Shown: piece after piece, positions 42,118 to 51,975 of the stretch
Numbering within the stretch: position 1 is the stretch's first letter
Layout of the letters: each line of letters begins with the position of its first letter
Assembly (NCBI GenBank): GCA_015063285.1
Contig: SUST01000002.1
Location: forward strand, 180,561-244,560
Length of the DNA stretch: 64,000 nucleotides
Direction: 5' to 3'
Source of the DNA: Thermoplasmata archaeon
GTDB taxonomy: Archaea > Thermoplasmatota > Thermoplasmata > Methanomassiliicoccales > Methanomethylophilaceae
Made by a program: the position numbers and the translations under genes
Notes under the pieces: model-generated
Seen by the model: only the letters and a program-made list of their open reading frames with translations
What the model was told of the DNA's origin: nothing
Databases searched by the model: none

Positions 42118-43908
42118 TCATTGATTGGTCTGCTGCAGAGCGTCGGAATAATAGTACTCGCCCTTGGACTTCTGTTCCCTGTCTAGTCTGGACTCGGGTT
42201 TGTTTATCCTCGGACGGTGCGAATCCGCATCTCTCCTGAATGTTATATCTACTGCTGCCAGGAACTTATTCATTCCTTCGCGCATGTCAAAAGGTCCGTC
42301 ACCGACACCGTGGTGTCCCGGATCGCCTCCGAACACCATCATCGAATCGGAGACCATGTCAAGGAAATAGATGTCGTGGTCGACGATCATTCCGCTGCGT
42401 CCAGTCTTTTCCATCATTCTCCTGATGGTCTTGGCAGCATTCATCCTCTGGTTGGAATCAAGATATGCAGAGGGCTCGTCGAACAGATACATATCCGCCT
42501 CAGTGGCGAGGCACATTGTGATAGCTACGCGCTGTAGTTCTCCTCCGGACAGGTTCTTCACCTGCTTGTCCATGAGGTATTTGATGCCCAGCGGTTCAAG
42601 GACTTCTCCGTTGAAGAAGCTGGTGTTGACAGTATCGTAGTATTTCATGAACAGAAGGTCCTGAACCGTTCCGTCGAAATCTGCCGAGATGTACTGGGGT
42701 TTGTATGCTACTTTGACCTTGTTATCCATCTCTCCAGAGTCTGGCTCTATCGCTCCGGCCAGCATCTTAACGAATGTCGTCTTTCCGGTGGCGTTCGGTC
42801 CCACGATTCCGACGGATTCTCCGATCTTCACAGCTCCTCCGGTGATGTCCAGTTTGAACTCTCCGAAGTCTTTCTTCAGATCCTTGAACGATATGATGTC
42901 GGCAGTCTGCCAGTCCGCTCTGGGAGGCGACGCCTCAAACTCAATGGGTCTGTCCCTGAACCTGATATTCTCCTCGGGGAGGTATCCGTCCAGATAGACG
43001 TTGATGGCGGTCCTGACCTGCCTGGCCATTGTGAATACTCCGTATGCTCCTTCGGTACCGTAGACGACGTTAACGTTGTCTGCGAGGAAGTCCAGGATAG
43101 CTAGGTCGTGTTCGATGACCATCACCTGTTTCTCTGCGCTCAGAGCCTTGATGAGCCTTGCCATCTTGACTCTCTGATAGATGTCCAGATAGGAAGTGGG
43201 TTCATCGAAGAAGTAAACGTCCGCATCCTTCATCATGGTAGCTGCCATGGCCAGACGCTGCAATTCTCCTCCCGAGAGTTTCGACAGTTCCCTGTCCAGA
43301 ACCTCTGTGAGATCGAACGTCTCTGCTGCTTCTTCAAGAGTCATGCGCTCCTGGACCTTGGACAGAAGGTCTTTGACGACTCCGTTGGATGCTTTGGGAA
43401 GAAGGTCGACATACTGGGGTTTGATCGCTGTCCTGACCTTGCCTTCGTATACGTTCTTCAGGTAATCGTGGATCTCGGTACCTGCGAAGTGCTTCAGCAC
43501 CTCCTCCTTGGAAGGAGGGTTTTCATAGTTACCTAGGTTGGGAATCTCTGCACCTGATAACATTTTGATCGCAGTGGATTTTCCAATACCGTTAGGTCCA
43601 AGAATACCGGTGACCAGCCCCTTTTTGGGAACAGGCAGCCTGTACAGACGGAAACTGTTCTCGCCGTATTGGTGGATCATCTGCTCCTTCAGTTCATCGG
43701 CCAGACCGATGATCTTGACGGCATCGAACATACATTTGTTGACGCAGATACCGCAGCCTTGGCAGAGCTCTTCCGAGATGATGGGCTTGCCTCTCTCACC
43801 GAATGTGACGCACTCCACTCCAGTTCTATTGAGTGGGCAGAATTTCTCGCATTCATGATTACATTTCCTGTTCTGACATCTGTCGATCAGGACCGCTGCT
43901 ATCCGCAT
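42118..43908 (-). CDS. Ribosome recycling/RNase L inhibitor ATPase ABCE1 (RLI)
   Basis: A 596-residue ABCE1: two N-terminal [4Fe-4S] clusters (Cys-rich block in residues 11-24, then [11 protein letters not shown]), and two ATPase domains with Walker A GPNGIGKS and GPNATGKT and signatures [10 protein letters not shown] and [10 protein letters not shown]. It splits post-termination ribosomes into subunits. The C-terminal extension of about 45 residues is longer than usual and charged. It has a leaderless TATA promoter. Recycling at stop codons makes it functionally relevant to amber readthrough. Confidence 0.96.
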   Translation of the reverse strand: MRIAAVLIDRCQNRKCNHECEKFCPLNRTGVECVTFGERGKPIISEELCQGCGICVNKCMFDAVKIIGLADELKEQMIHQYGENSFRLYRLPVPKKGLVTGILGPNGIGKSTAIKMLSGAEIPNLGNYENPPSKEEVLKHFAGTEIHDYLKNVYEGKVRTAIKPQYVDLLPKASNGVVKDLLSKVQERMTLEEAAETFDLTEVLDRELSKLSGGELQRLAMAATMMKDADVYFFDEPTSYLDIYQRVKMARLIKALSAEKQVMVIEHDLAILDFLADNVNVVYGTEGAYGVFTMARQVRTAINVYLDGYLPEENIRFRDRPIEFEASPPRADWQTADIISFKDLKKDFGEFKLDITGGAVKIGESVGIVGPNATGKTTFVKMLAGAIEPDSGEMDNKVKVAYKPQYISADFDGTVQDLLFMKYYDTVNTSFFNGEVLEPLGIKYLMDKQVKNLSGGELQRVAITMCLATEADMYLFDEPSAYLDSNQRMNAAKTIRRMMEKTGRSGMIVDHDIYFLDMVSDSMMVFGGDPGHHGVGDGPFDMREGMNKFLAAVDITFRRDADSHRPRINKPESRLDREQKSKGEYYYSDALQQTNQ

Positions 43909-43930
43909 GCTGTGGTCGATTCAATTATAA

Positions 43931-43938
43931 TATAAATA
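43931..43938 (-). promoter_or_regulatory. TATA box of the RLI gene
   Basis: Minus strand TATTTATA, 23-30 bases before ATG 43908, leaderless spacing. Confidence 0.6.
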
Positions 43939-43976
43939 AGGTCAGTCGGGAACTGCGACTAGCCTGAACGGAGAGG

Positions 43977-44426
43977 TCATTCCGCGGGGATTTCTTTCTT
44001 CTTCTTGAAGACGAAATACTTGCTGAAAACCCAATTCAGGATGATTTCGATTATGCTGGTGATGATCTTTGCCAGGAAACCGGGGGTGTCGACGATGAAC
44101 GTGTCGATTCCGAAGTACAGCAATATCGGGAACAGGATCCAAGCTATGATTCCGGTGAATATCCTGGACCCTATGAACGCAGCCAGTTCCTTGGCGACTG
44201 TTTTCAAGGCTAAGCTCTTGGCCTCGAAGACGTACCATTTATTCACGACGAAGGCGAACAATACCGCTACCAGCCATGACAGTATATTGGCGACATTCAG
44301 CTCGAAATGTAGGAAGTCTGTGAAGAGGAAGTATGAACCCCAACAGACGAAGGTGGTGGCGACGCCCATTATCACGTACATGATAATTTCGCGATATTTG
44401 GTGAATAAATCCTTCGCCACTCCCAT
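43977..44426 (-). CDS. GtrA-family membrane protein
   Basis: A 149-residue protein with four membrane helices and the GtrA pattern (YVIMGVATTFVCWGSYFLF; later NKWYVFEAK and FSKYFVFKKK). GtrA proteins are thought to flip lipid-linked sugars for envelope glycans. It is near, but 73 bases from, the acyltransferase and glycosyltransferase genes on the same strand, which supports a glycan role. Confidence 0.88.
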   Translation of the reverse strand: MGVAKDLFTKYREIIMYVIMGVATTFVCWGSYFLFTDFLHFELNVANILSWLVAVLFAFVVNKWYVFEAKSLALKTVAKELAAFIGSRIFTGIIAWILFPILLYFGIDTFIVDTPGFLAKIITSIIEIILNWVFSKYFVFKKKKEIPAE

Positions 44427-44499
44427 GCCCTATTGTATTCTTAGGATGTAAATATACTTATGTAAAAAATCGAAGTCTGGAACATTGGCTTTTATGTCC

Positions 44500-45615
44500 T
44501 TATTCAGGCTCGAATTCCGCACTTCTCCTTAGTTTGTTTCCGAACAGTCTAGTCATCAGTTTGAACATACCATATGCAAGTATCATGTCGAGTATGGCTG
44601 AGATGATCATTCCTAGAAGGTCAAGAATCTCCAGCGGTGCATCTATGTTGTCCATGACGATGAATTTGATGAAGAACATGATCGCCATGTAGAACGCATA
44701 CATCCAAGGCAGTGCATTCCTGCCCAGATATTCGAGCGGTCTGCATCTGAGCCTTCCTTCAGGAATACGGAAGGTCAGAATGAAGAAGGGGATAGCGAGG
44801 ACGACCGATCCGATGTAGAGGCTCGAGTACACGACGCCGGTCATCGGGGTAAAGTTGATGACCTCCCATACGGACATAGCCGCACCGATGACGGCAATTA
44901 CTAGGAGAACCCATGTGTTCCAAAGGTCCGTCCTGTCGCTGTATTTGTGCAGGTAGTATCCCAACGGGAAGAAGAAGAACCCTTCGAAACAGTAGAACAC
45001 CTGACCTATGCTGTATGTGCTCACCCCGGCTATTTCGGGAATCGATGCCCAGGCGCAGATGTCGGCCGTGAAGATCAGTATCGCCAGACAGATCGATCCG
45101 AATATCATGGAATACTTGAAGTTCACATGGTACCTGTAAAGGATCCAATGCAACAGATAGATGACGAACAGGAAGATGACGAACCATATGTGCTTATTGG
45201 ACCAGTTCATGACAATGAGGCCCTCCATGAGTTCGTCCGCTGAGATGACTCCGAAGGCATAGTATATGCAGTCCAGTCCGAAATACAGTACTTTCATGAT
45301 CACAAGGAGGATCAGGATCCTCATGGTCTTCTTCTTGAGGCTCTTCTCCGAATGTCCGTCGGCGGAATACAGGAAGTATCCCGATATCATGAAGAACATG
45401 GGCATCGCAAATCTTCCCACGCCCTCAACGAATTCATAGGCGTTCATTCCGAATAGCTGATAGCAAGGTTCGTAATGGACGAAAATGATGGCAAAGATAA
45501 TCAGAACGCAGAATGTCCTCAGAAAGTAGTTCTCCCTTTTTTCGGCATTCGGCGCATCCGGCATGATGTTGCAATGGCAATCATGGTTAAAACCATGTTC
45601 CCTCCTTTTCATCAT
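44500..45615 (-). CDS. Membrane acyltransferase, acyltransferase-3 (OafA/YrhL) family
   Basis: A 371-residue polytopic protein with about ten helices. The typical N-terminal region is VHYEPC near the end of helix 1, followed by RFAMPMFFMISGYFLY. The family acetylates sugars on the outer face of the membrane. The ATG at 45615 overlaps the glycosyltransferase stop (ATGATGA). Another Met at codon 18 is possible. It ends in TAA. Confidence 0.85.
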   Translation of the reverse strand: MMKRREHGFNHDCHCNIMPDAPNAEKRENYFLRTFCVLIIFAIIFVHYEPCYQLFGMNAYEFVEGVGRFAMPMFFMISGYFLYSADGHSEKSLKKKTMRILILLVIMKVLYFGLDCIYYAFGVISADELMEGLIVMNWSNKHIWFVIFLFVIYLLHWILYRYHVNFKYSMIFGSICLAILIFTADICAWASIPEIAGVSTYSIGQVFYCFEGFFFFPLGYYLHKYSDRTDLWNTWVLLVIAVIGAAMSVWEVINFTPMTGVVYSSLYIGSVVLAIPFFILTFRIPEGRLRCRPLEYLGRNALPWMYAFYMAIMFFIKFIVMDNIDAPLEILDLLGMIISAILDMILAYGMFKLMTRLFGNKLRRSAEFEPE

Positions 45616-46883
45616 TCAGCAATGGGAGAAGGCTGCTCTTTGTGGATGCGGGCGATCTCCATGATGGTCATGACAAACGTTGCCACGATCATCAGGTTGC
45701 GGATTAGCATCAGTATCATGCCCAGGTCGTTGATGTTCGTACCTCCGCCAAGGTACCCATAGAGATAGGCGAAATTCACTTGGGTGAGAACGAATGCCGC
45801 TATCAGGGTATACAGCAGTCTCTTGCTGCGTACGCGGTCCGAAGTCATCATTATCGCCAGTGCATAGAACGGGATCGCCCAAATCAGGTACTGTGAGGAG
45901 AACACTTTCCCGATCAGCATGAACGCTAGGGTAACCCCCAGCATCGCGAGCACCAACAGATAGGCTCTTTCTTTCTCCCTTTCTTCATTCTTTCTGACCA
46001 AAGCATAGTAGAAGATGATGATCAGGATTGACAGGACCATGATTGGCGAAAGGATGTTTGCAATCGCGTCGGGGATAGGTCCTACCAGATTATCGGAACC
46101 AAAGCTTCCCTCCATCCAGGCTGGATAGATGCTGGTCTCGATCAGCCCCATCATTGAGAATGGATAAAGGAGCGTGGCCGCCAGGGAACCGATCTCTAGA
46201 GGGCGGTTGCTATGGTAGCTCAGGAATCCCATGAACAGGTCCGGGTCGATCAGCATCAGTGGAACGAAGATTATTGCCGAAGTGAGAGCGAACCAGAACA
46301 ATCCCTGACCGGCACCTCTCCAGTCCTTCTGAACGATGTAGATCATCAGGAATATCGGGAAGTACATCGAAGGGTAAAGTTTGGTCATCATTCCGAGGGC
46401 CAGCAGTATGAACGCCTACATGGGGCGTTTGGTCAGGATAAGGTAGAATGCTGCCAAGGACATGACCGCTGTCACGATGTCGTAACGGTCGGTGATGAAC
46501 TCCAGCAAAAGGACCATGAGTACGCTGTATACGGTCATGGCTTTTACCTGACTGAATTCCAATCTCTCAGCCAGGCGTCTTGTGAGGACCAGTCCGATGA
46601 TGGTGAAAACGTACATCTCGATGACGAATCCCACATTGTATCCGAACGGATCGGAGAAGAACAGGCGCGGTATGATCATGAAGACGAATGCGAACGGCGG
46701 ATACTCCATGATCGGGATCTCTCCGTTGAACAGAGGCTCCACATCCTTCCAGTATCTGTCGCGTATCACCTCGGTTTCGATGTTTCCGACATAGATCGCG
46801 ACGAGGTAACCGATGAATGCAATGGCTAGGGCAAGTGAGAGGTATAGCTCTATCCTCTGTACTCTGTCCAACTCCTTCAGCAT
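45612..46883 (-). CDS. Polytopic glycosyltransferase (GT87/GT-C-like) with in-frame amber codon
   Basis: Read through one TAG this is a 423-residue GT-C type membrane glycosyltransferase. It has an early extracellular loop carrying acid residues (RDRYWKDVEPLFNGEIPIMEY), about eleven helices and the hallmark ALGMMTKLYPSMYFPIFL just after the amber. The amber is codon 156, between Met and Ala in a segment reading LTKRPM then AFILLALG. Both halves are in one frame and the second half has no ribosome site of its own. The start has a strong GGAGGGAA. As a truncated product (155 residues) it would lack most helices. Likely transfers mannose or another sugar from a polyprenyl phosphate donor. A pseudogene is the alternative to readthrough. 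Confidence 0.78.
46416..46418 (-). other. In-frame amber codon 156 of the glycosyltransferase gene, candidate pyrrolysine
   Basis: The minus strand reads CCC ATG TAG GCG TTC. The frame upstream opens at 46883 and the frame downstream stays open to the TGA at 45612. It lies at the cytoplasmic or membrane-edge loop before a helix. Confidence 0.72.
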
Positions 46884-47006
46884 CCGTTCCCTCCGACTAA
46901 TCGGTGTCGAGACTTCCCAATCTCATGATGATATTGTGGGGATGATATATGATATTCTCGTGGTTTTTATGAAATAGCGTAAATATCTAACACTGATGGA
47001 GGGGTC

Positions 47007-48383
47007 ATGGCCGAGAGCACGGAGGGCGTAAGGGTCCTCTTGGGTAATCAGAGGAAGGGCATACTGACCCTTGCGGTACCCATAGCGATAGCTCTCTTCG
47101 TACAGAATCTCAATAATATCGTCGATAGTTTCTGGGTAGCGGATCTCGGCCAGAGAGCGATGGCTTCTTTGGGAGTGGTCTACCCAATCTATTCAATTCT
47201 CATCGGTATCGGTAACGGCTTAGGTATCGGAGTTTCCGCGGCCATTGCACGTAACATAGGTATGAAGAATCATGAGGATGCCAATGGAGTAGCCGGACAG
47301 GGTCTGCTGTTGACTTTCATCACATCCGTAATCATGACATCGATTCTGATGGTCACCGCAGAACCGGTCATAATACTGATGGGCGGAGAGGACATGCTGG
47401 ATGAGTGTCTGTCATACGGTATACCGATCTACTTGGGTTCCTTTTTCATAATCCTCAGTGGAGTCATGTCGGGAATGCTCAGAGGAGAGGGTGCGGCAAG
47501 ACGTTCAATGGCAATCCAGGTTGTCGGGGCGGTAGTGAACATCGTACTGGATCCCGTTATGATATTCTGGATGGACATGGGTGTGGCCGGAGCAGCTTGG
47601 GCGACCGTCGTGGCATTCGTAATCTCATCGGTTATGGCATTCTACTGGTATCTGAAAAGCAAGGATCTGTATGTCGATCTTCGGAGCAAGTACATCGTTA
47701 GATTCATCCCAAGATTACAGAAGGAGATCCTCAATGTAGGCCTTCCAGAGGCAGTGGAGCTTTCTGTGATGAACTTCTTCAACATATTCCTGAACATGTT
47801 CGTCATTATGAGCGCAGGCACCGCCGGATTGGCAGTGTACACTATGGTCTGGAGGATAGGATACATGACCGCGATCCCGGCCCAGTCCATGGGTGGAGCC
47901 TTGGTCGCCGTCTGTTCCGCCGAATATGGTATGAGGGAATTCGACAGGATCCGCGATGCCTATTCGTTCGCAGTCAAACGTTCGACCGCGCATGTCCTGG
48001 GATTGTGCCTGGTGTTCGCATTGTTCGCTGGTTTGCTTGCGGATATGTTCATCCGTACTGATGACATGGCCCATATGCATGATGAGATGGTCATGTTCAC
48101 CTACACGATGTGCCTTTTCATGCCTGTGTTCTCCCTTACATCCGTCGGTTCAGCACTCATGCAATCTCTGGAAAAGGCTGGGCATGCCTTGGTCAATACT
48201 CTGGTTAGGAACATCATCCTGACCTTTGCATATTGGGTCGCCGCTATCTATTGGCCCGGTCTGTTGGGAATCGGTGTAGTGCTGATAATAATCGAATGTT
48301 TCGGAGGATTGGCCATGATATTGCACGGAAAGATCATACTGGACAAGGTGGAGAAACGGGAAACGGTAGCACCTTCCGCGTAA
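47007..48383 (+). CDS. MATE-family multidrug efflux transporter
   Basis: A 458-residue MATE protein with 12 membrane helices in two halves. The signature FWVADLGQRAMASLGVVYP is in helix 1-2 and GVSAAIARNIG in the first half. It exports drugs or cationic compounds with sodium or protons. Start has GGAGGGG shortly before the ATG. It ends in TAA. Confidence 0.93.
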   Translation: MAESTEGVRVLLGNQRKGILTLAVPIAIALFVQNLNNIVDSFWVADLGQRAMASLGVVYPIYSILIGIGNGLGIGVSAAIARNIGMKNHEDANGVAGQGLLLTFITSVIMTSILMVTAEPVIILMGGEDMLDECLSYGIPIYLGSFFIILSGVMSGMLRGEGAARRSMAIQVVGAVVNIVLDPVMIFWMDMGVAGAAWATVVAFVISSVMAFYWYLKSKDLYVDLRSKYIVRFIPRLQKEILNVGLPEAVELSVMNFFNIFLNMFVIMSAGTAGLAVYTMVWRIGYMTAIPAQSMGGALVAVCSAEYGMREFDRIRDAYSFAVKRSTAHVLGLCLVFALFAGLLADMFIRTDDMAHMHDEMVMFTYTMCLFMPVFSLTSVGSALMQSLEKAGHALVNTLVRNIILTFAYWVAAIYWPGLLGIGVVLIIIECFGGLAMILHGKIILDKVEKRETVAPSA

Positions 48384-48386
48384 TCT

Positions 48387-48394
48387 TTTATAAG
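48387..48394 (+). promoter_or_regulatory. TATA box of metG
   Basis: TTTATAAG, 32-39 bases before the metG ATG; transcription would start about 10 bases ahead of the start codon. Confidence 0.5.
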
Positions 48395-48425
48395 GACGTG
48401 CGCGATTGACGGCACGGTTTCAACA

Positions 48426-50675
48426 ATGTCGAAAGTCTGCATCAATATCGCTTGGCCCTACGCAAACGGGCCAATACATCTAGGACATGTCGCTGGATCG
48501 CTTCTGCCTCCCGACATCTTCAGAAGATACAACCTCCTGCTAGGCAATGAAGTGCTAATGGTCGGCGGATCAGATCAGCACGGAACGCCCATAACCATCT
48601 CTGCAGAGAAGTGCGGGATGTCCCCGGAGGAGTATGCGGACAAGTATCACGAGATTAACAAGAAGGCCATCGAGGACCTGAACATCCATTACTTCTTCAA
48701 CAAAACGCACTGTCCAGTCCACTTCGAGGTCGTCCAGGACGTATTCAAGAGACTGATGGACAACGGTTACATCTACGTCAGGGAGACCAACCAGTACTTC
48801 TGCCCCAAGTGCGACCGTTTCCTTCCTGACAGGTATGTCGAGGGAATATGTCCCAAGTGCGGTGCGGAGAAGACACGTTCAGACCAGTGCGACAGTTGCG
48901 GAACCACATTCGAGCCCGGTGACCTGAAGGAGCCCTACTGCACCCTGTGTGGCTCCACTCCTGAGATCAGACCGACAAAGCATTTCTTCCTCAAACTGAG
49001 TGCATTCACCGACAGGCTCATCGATTATGTCAAGGACAAGGACTACTGGAGGCCAAACGTCAAATCGTTCACACAGAACTGGCTTCAGGGAGAGGGTCTG
49101 ACAGACAGGGCCATCACCAGGGACATGTCCTGGGGGGTCCCGATACCCGTTGAGGGCTGGGATGACAAGGTCATCTATGTCTGGTTCGATGCGGTCATAG
49201 GATATCTCTCGGCATCAGTGGAGTATTCGAGGCAGATCGGTAAGCCCGATTACTGGAAGGAGTTCTGGCAGAATCCAGATTGCAAGCACTATTATTTCAT
49301 CGGAAAGGACAACATCCCGTTCCATTCCATCATTTGGCCCGCGATTCTCATGGGCCTAGGAGATATGCAGCTCCCTTACGATATCCCTGCCAACGAATAC
49401 CTTATGATCGGCGGTGGAAAGCTCTCCAAGAGTCGCGGAGGAGCGATCGACATCCCCAGTGTTCTCGAGAAGTACGATGCGGACGTCGTAAGATACTATC
49501 TGTCTGCAGTCATGCCCGATACCCACGACTCGGAGTTCACCTGGGAGGATTTCCAGACAAAGGTGAATACCGAATTGGTGGCCAACCTCGGTAACTTCTT
49601 CCACAGGTCACTGGACTTCTCCAAGAAGAACTTCGGAACCATCCCTGCGGGAGATTTGGATCCGGATGTCACCAAGGCAATCGAGGAGGCTGTCAAGGAG
49701 TTCAGCGAATGCCTCGGTCGCTGCGATTTCAAGAAGGCGTTGAAGGCCGTCATGAACTTGTCGTCCTTCGGAAACAAGTACTTCAACGATGCGGCGCCCT
49801 GGAAACTCGTAAAGGAGGACAAGGACGCATGCGGAAAGGTGATTCACAACGTCCTCAGAATCGTCCAGGCACTATCGATCATCTCTTGGCCTTATGTGCC
49901 TGCTGCAGCAGAAAAAGTGTGGGGATTCCTAGGGAACGCAGGAACCATACAGGATGCAGGACTGTCCGCAGCAACGAAGGATGTCGCCACCGGACAGCAG
50001 CTCAACGATTCGGTACCTGTATTCAAGAAGCTGGACATTCCAGAGCTCAAGCAGAATAACCAGAAACAGGAGAACAAGCAGGAGCAGCCCGCTACATTCA
50101 CCGGACCGTTCGCAGACTTCAGGCGTCTGGATATCCGTGTGGGTACGATCGTATCCGTCGAGGATCATCCTGAAGCCGAGAAGCTCTATGTACTGAAGGT
50201 CAACCTGGGAGAGGAAGAGCCCAGGCAATTGGTGACGAACATCAAGTCCCTGTTCTCAAAGGATTACATGATGGGAAGGAGGCTCCTTGTGATCTCCAAT
50301 CTGAAGAAGGCCAAGTTCCGCGGAGTGGAATCCTTCGGTATGCTCATGGCAGCCGATGACGAAGGGGTTGGAGGAGACCATCTGGCGCTTCTTAAGCCCA
50401 ACACCGATGTGCCTGACGGAACCAAATTGAACTGCGGATTGGAGAACTCCTCATCAAGGATCGAGCTCAAGCAGTTCGAGGCTGTCAAGATCAAGGTATC
50501 ATCCATTAAGGACGGTAAGTTCATGGGCAAGGACATCAAGCTGCCCGCCAACACCCCAAGGATGGTCACCGCAGTCATCGACGGCGATAATGTCATCCCG
50601 CTGGGTGACGGAAAGGAGTGTGTCATCACGGTCGATGACGATTCCCAGATCCTTGACGGAGCAGACGTTAGATGA
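48426..50675 (+). CDS. metG: Methionyl-tRNA synthetase
   Basis: A 749-residue class I synthetase. The HIGH motif is HLGH (18-21), KMSKS appears as KLSKS (about 332-336), and the zinc knuckles CPKC...CPKCG...CDSCG...CTLCG occupy about residues 125-180. The C-terminal EMAPII/Trbp-like tRNA-binding domain (from about 555, motif LDIRVGTIVSVEDHPEAEKL) is fused, and a further ~70 residues follow. It charges tRNA-Met. Its stop overlaps the next start (ATGA). Confidence 0.96.
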   Translation: MSKVCINIAWPYANGPIHLGHVAGSLLPPDIFRRYNLLLGNEVLMVGGSDQHGTPITISAEKCGMSPEEYADKYHEINKKAIEDLNIHYFFNKTHCPVHFEVVQDVFKRLMDNGYIYVRETNQYFCPKCDRFLPDRYVEGICPKCGAEKTRSDQCDSCGTTFEPGDLKEPYCTLCGSTPEIRPTKHFFLKLSAFTDRLIDYVKDKDYWRPNVKSFTQNWLQGEGLTDRAITRDMSWGVPIPVEGWDDKVIYVWFDAVIGYLSASVEYSRQIGKPDYWKEFWQNPDCKHYYFIGKDNIPFHSIIWPAILMGLGDMQLPYDIPANEYLMIGGGKLSKSRGGAIDIPSVLEKYDADVVRYYLSAVMPDTHDSEFTWEDFQTKVNTELVANLGNFFHRSLDFSKKNFGTIPAGDLDPDVTKAIEEAVKEFSECLGRCDFKKALKAVMNLSSFGNKYFNDAAPWKLVKEDKDACGKVIHNVLRIVQALSIISWPYVPAAAEKVWGFLGNAGTIQDAGLSAATKDVATGQQLNDSVPVFKKLDIPELKQNNQKQENKQEQPATFTGPFADFRRLDIRVGTIVSVEDHPEAEKLYVLKVNLGEEEPRQLVTNIKSLFSKDYMMGRRLLVISNLKKAKFRGVESFGMLMAADDEGVGGDHLALLKPNTDVPDGTKLNCGLENSSSRIELKQFEAVKIKVSSIKDGKFMGKDIKLPANTPRMVTAVIDGDNVIPLGDGKECVITVDDDSQILDGADVR

Positions 50676-51331
50676 AGGCAGACCTCCACGTCCACACGAT
50701 GTTCTCTGTGGACGGCACGACCACGATGGAGCAGCTCATCAAAACAGCTAAGGAACGCGACATCGGCTGTATCGCTGTCACGGACCATAACGAGTTCAAG
50801 GCATTCGATCTCCTGAAGGACAACAAGGATGTCATAATCATACCTGCGGAAGAGGTCTCATCCACCGACGGCCATATAGTCGCTCTGGGGATAGACCGTC
50901 AGATTCCGAAGGGACATTCAATCGATGATACCATCAGGTTGATCCACGAGGCGGGCGGATACGCCTTTGCCGCACATCCGTACAGATGGTGGTCAGGACT
51001 TGGGGAGAAGAATACCAGGAATCACGATTTCGATGGTATCGAGGCCAGAAATGCACGCTCGATCCCTTCGGCAAACAGGAGATCTGAGAATCTGGCGAAG
51101 GAGATAGGAAAGCCTATCTCTGCGGGTTCAGATGCTCATAGGCCACGTCATATCGGGAACGGTTACATCGAAATTCCGGATTCTGTCACCAATTGGCAGG
51201 AAGCTGTCAAGGCCATTATGGCAGGTGACATCACCTTGGCGCACAGCCGTAGCAGGCACATGTTCGGAACGCTCAAATACGGAACCAAATCCATCGGTCA
51301 GTGGATGTTCCGCGGATTCAGGAAGATCTGA
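50672..51331 (+). CDS. PHP-domain phosphoesterase
   Basis: A 219-residue PHP domain with metal ligands in DLHVHTMFS, VTDHNEF, AEEVSS, HPYRWW and GSDAHR. It belongs to the same family as the protein at 41157 but lacks that protein's hydrophobic C-terminus. The four-base overlap with metG suggests co-translation. Substrate not determinable. Confidence 0.86.
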   Translation: MKADLHVHTMFSVDGTTTMEQLIKTAKERDIGCIAVTDHNEFKAFDLLKDNKDVIIIPAEEVSSTDGHIVALGIDRQIPKGHSIDDTIRLIHEAGGYAFAAHPYRWWSGLGEKNTRNHDFDGIEARNARSIPSANRRSENLAKEIGKPISAGSDAHRPRHIGNGYIEIPDSVTNWQEAVKAIMAGDITLAHSRSRHMFGTLKYGTKSIGQWMFRGFRKI

Positions 51332-51333
51332 GC

Positions 51334-51975
51334 ATGCCGTCGGTACCGGCCACCTTGGAAAGAGTGATGGCGATTTTGCCGGAGATAAGCTCCCGTAAGA
51401 TGATGGGGGAATACCTGCTTTACAATGATGGAAAGCTCTTCGGAGGGATCTATGACGACAGACTTCTGTTGAAGATCACAAAGGCCTCAGCAAAGATGCT
51501 CAAAGACTGTCCTTCAGCCTTCCCATATGATGGAGGAGGGGAGATGATACTCTTCCCCGAGCCTTTCGATCCTGACTTGCTCAAGACGGTTGTGGAAGCG
51601 ATGTGCGAGGAACTTCCTGCACGCAGAAAACGATTAAGATTGTTCTTTGATCTCGACCAGAAGGTCGTGGAAAGTGGTCTTCGAAGGGATGAGGTCCGGT
51701 TCTCTTCCTATAGATGCGAGCATATCGGCGGTCGGCCTTCCGATCGCAGCGACGTGAATCCTTCTCATCCTTTCGAGATGGTCTTCAGGAAACATCTCTT
51801 TCATCTTGTCGAAGAAAGTGGATGCCGACAGAGGGGATGTGAACGCCATCCAATCGAGTGTTCCGTCCCCTGCGGATTTCAGAAGTCTGATCATTTCATC
51901 CCCTGTATCTGCCGCTACCAGTTTGTAGACCGCGATATCCGCCAGTTCCAATCCGGAATCGGCGATCCCCTTTGA
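51334..51975 (+). CDS. TfoX N-terminal domain protein with run-on C-terminus
   Basis: The first ~100 residues match the TfoX N-terminal domain (SRKMMGEYLLYNDGKLFGGI, then the DR-LLLK strand and a C-terminal helix ending LPARRKR). The domain ends at about 51633, where a TAA exists one base out of frame (51634-51636). In frame, translation continues 110 residues antisense to hemD. This suggests that a single-base insertion removed the native stop, or a sequence error. It starts two bases after the PHP gene. Confidence 0.6.
   Translation: MPSVPATLERVMAILPEISSRKMMGEYLLYNDGKLFGGIYDDRLLLKITKASAKMLKDCPSAFPYDGGGEMILFPEPFDPDLLKTVVEAMCEELPARRKRLRLFFDLDQKVVESGLRRDEVRFSSYRCEHIGGRPSDRSDVNPSHPFEMVFRKHLFHLVEESGCRQRGCERHPIECSVPCGFQKSDHFIPCICRYQFVDRDIRQFQSGIGDPL

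Noticed and set aside
45612..46391. Second half of the glycosyltransferase as a separate gene
   Set aside because: It lacks a ribosome site and begins in the middle of a membrane domain; it is in frame with the upstream half across one TAG.
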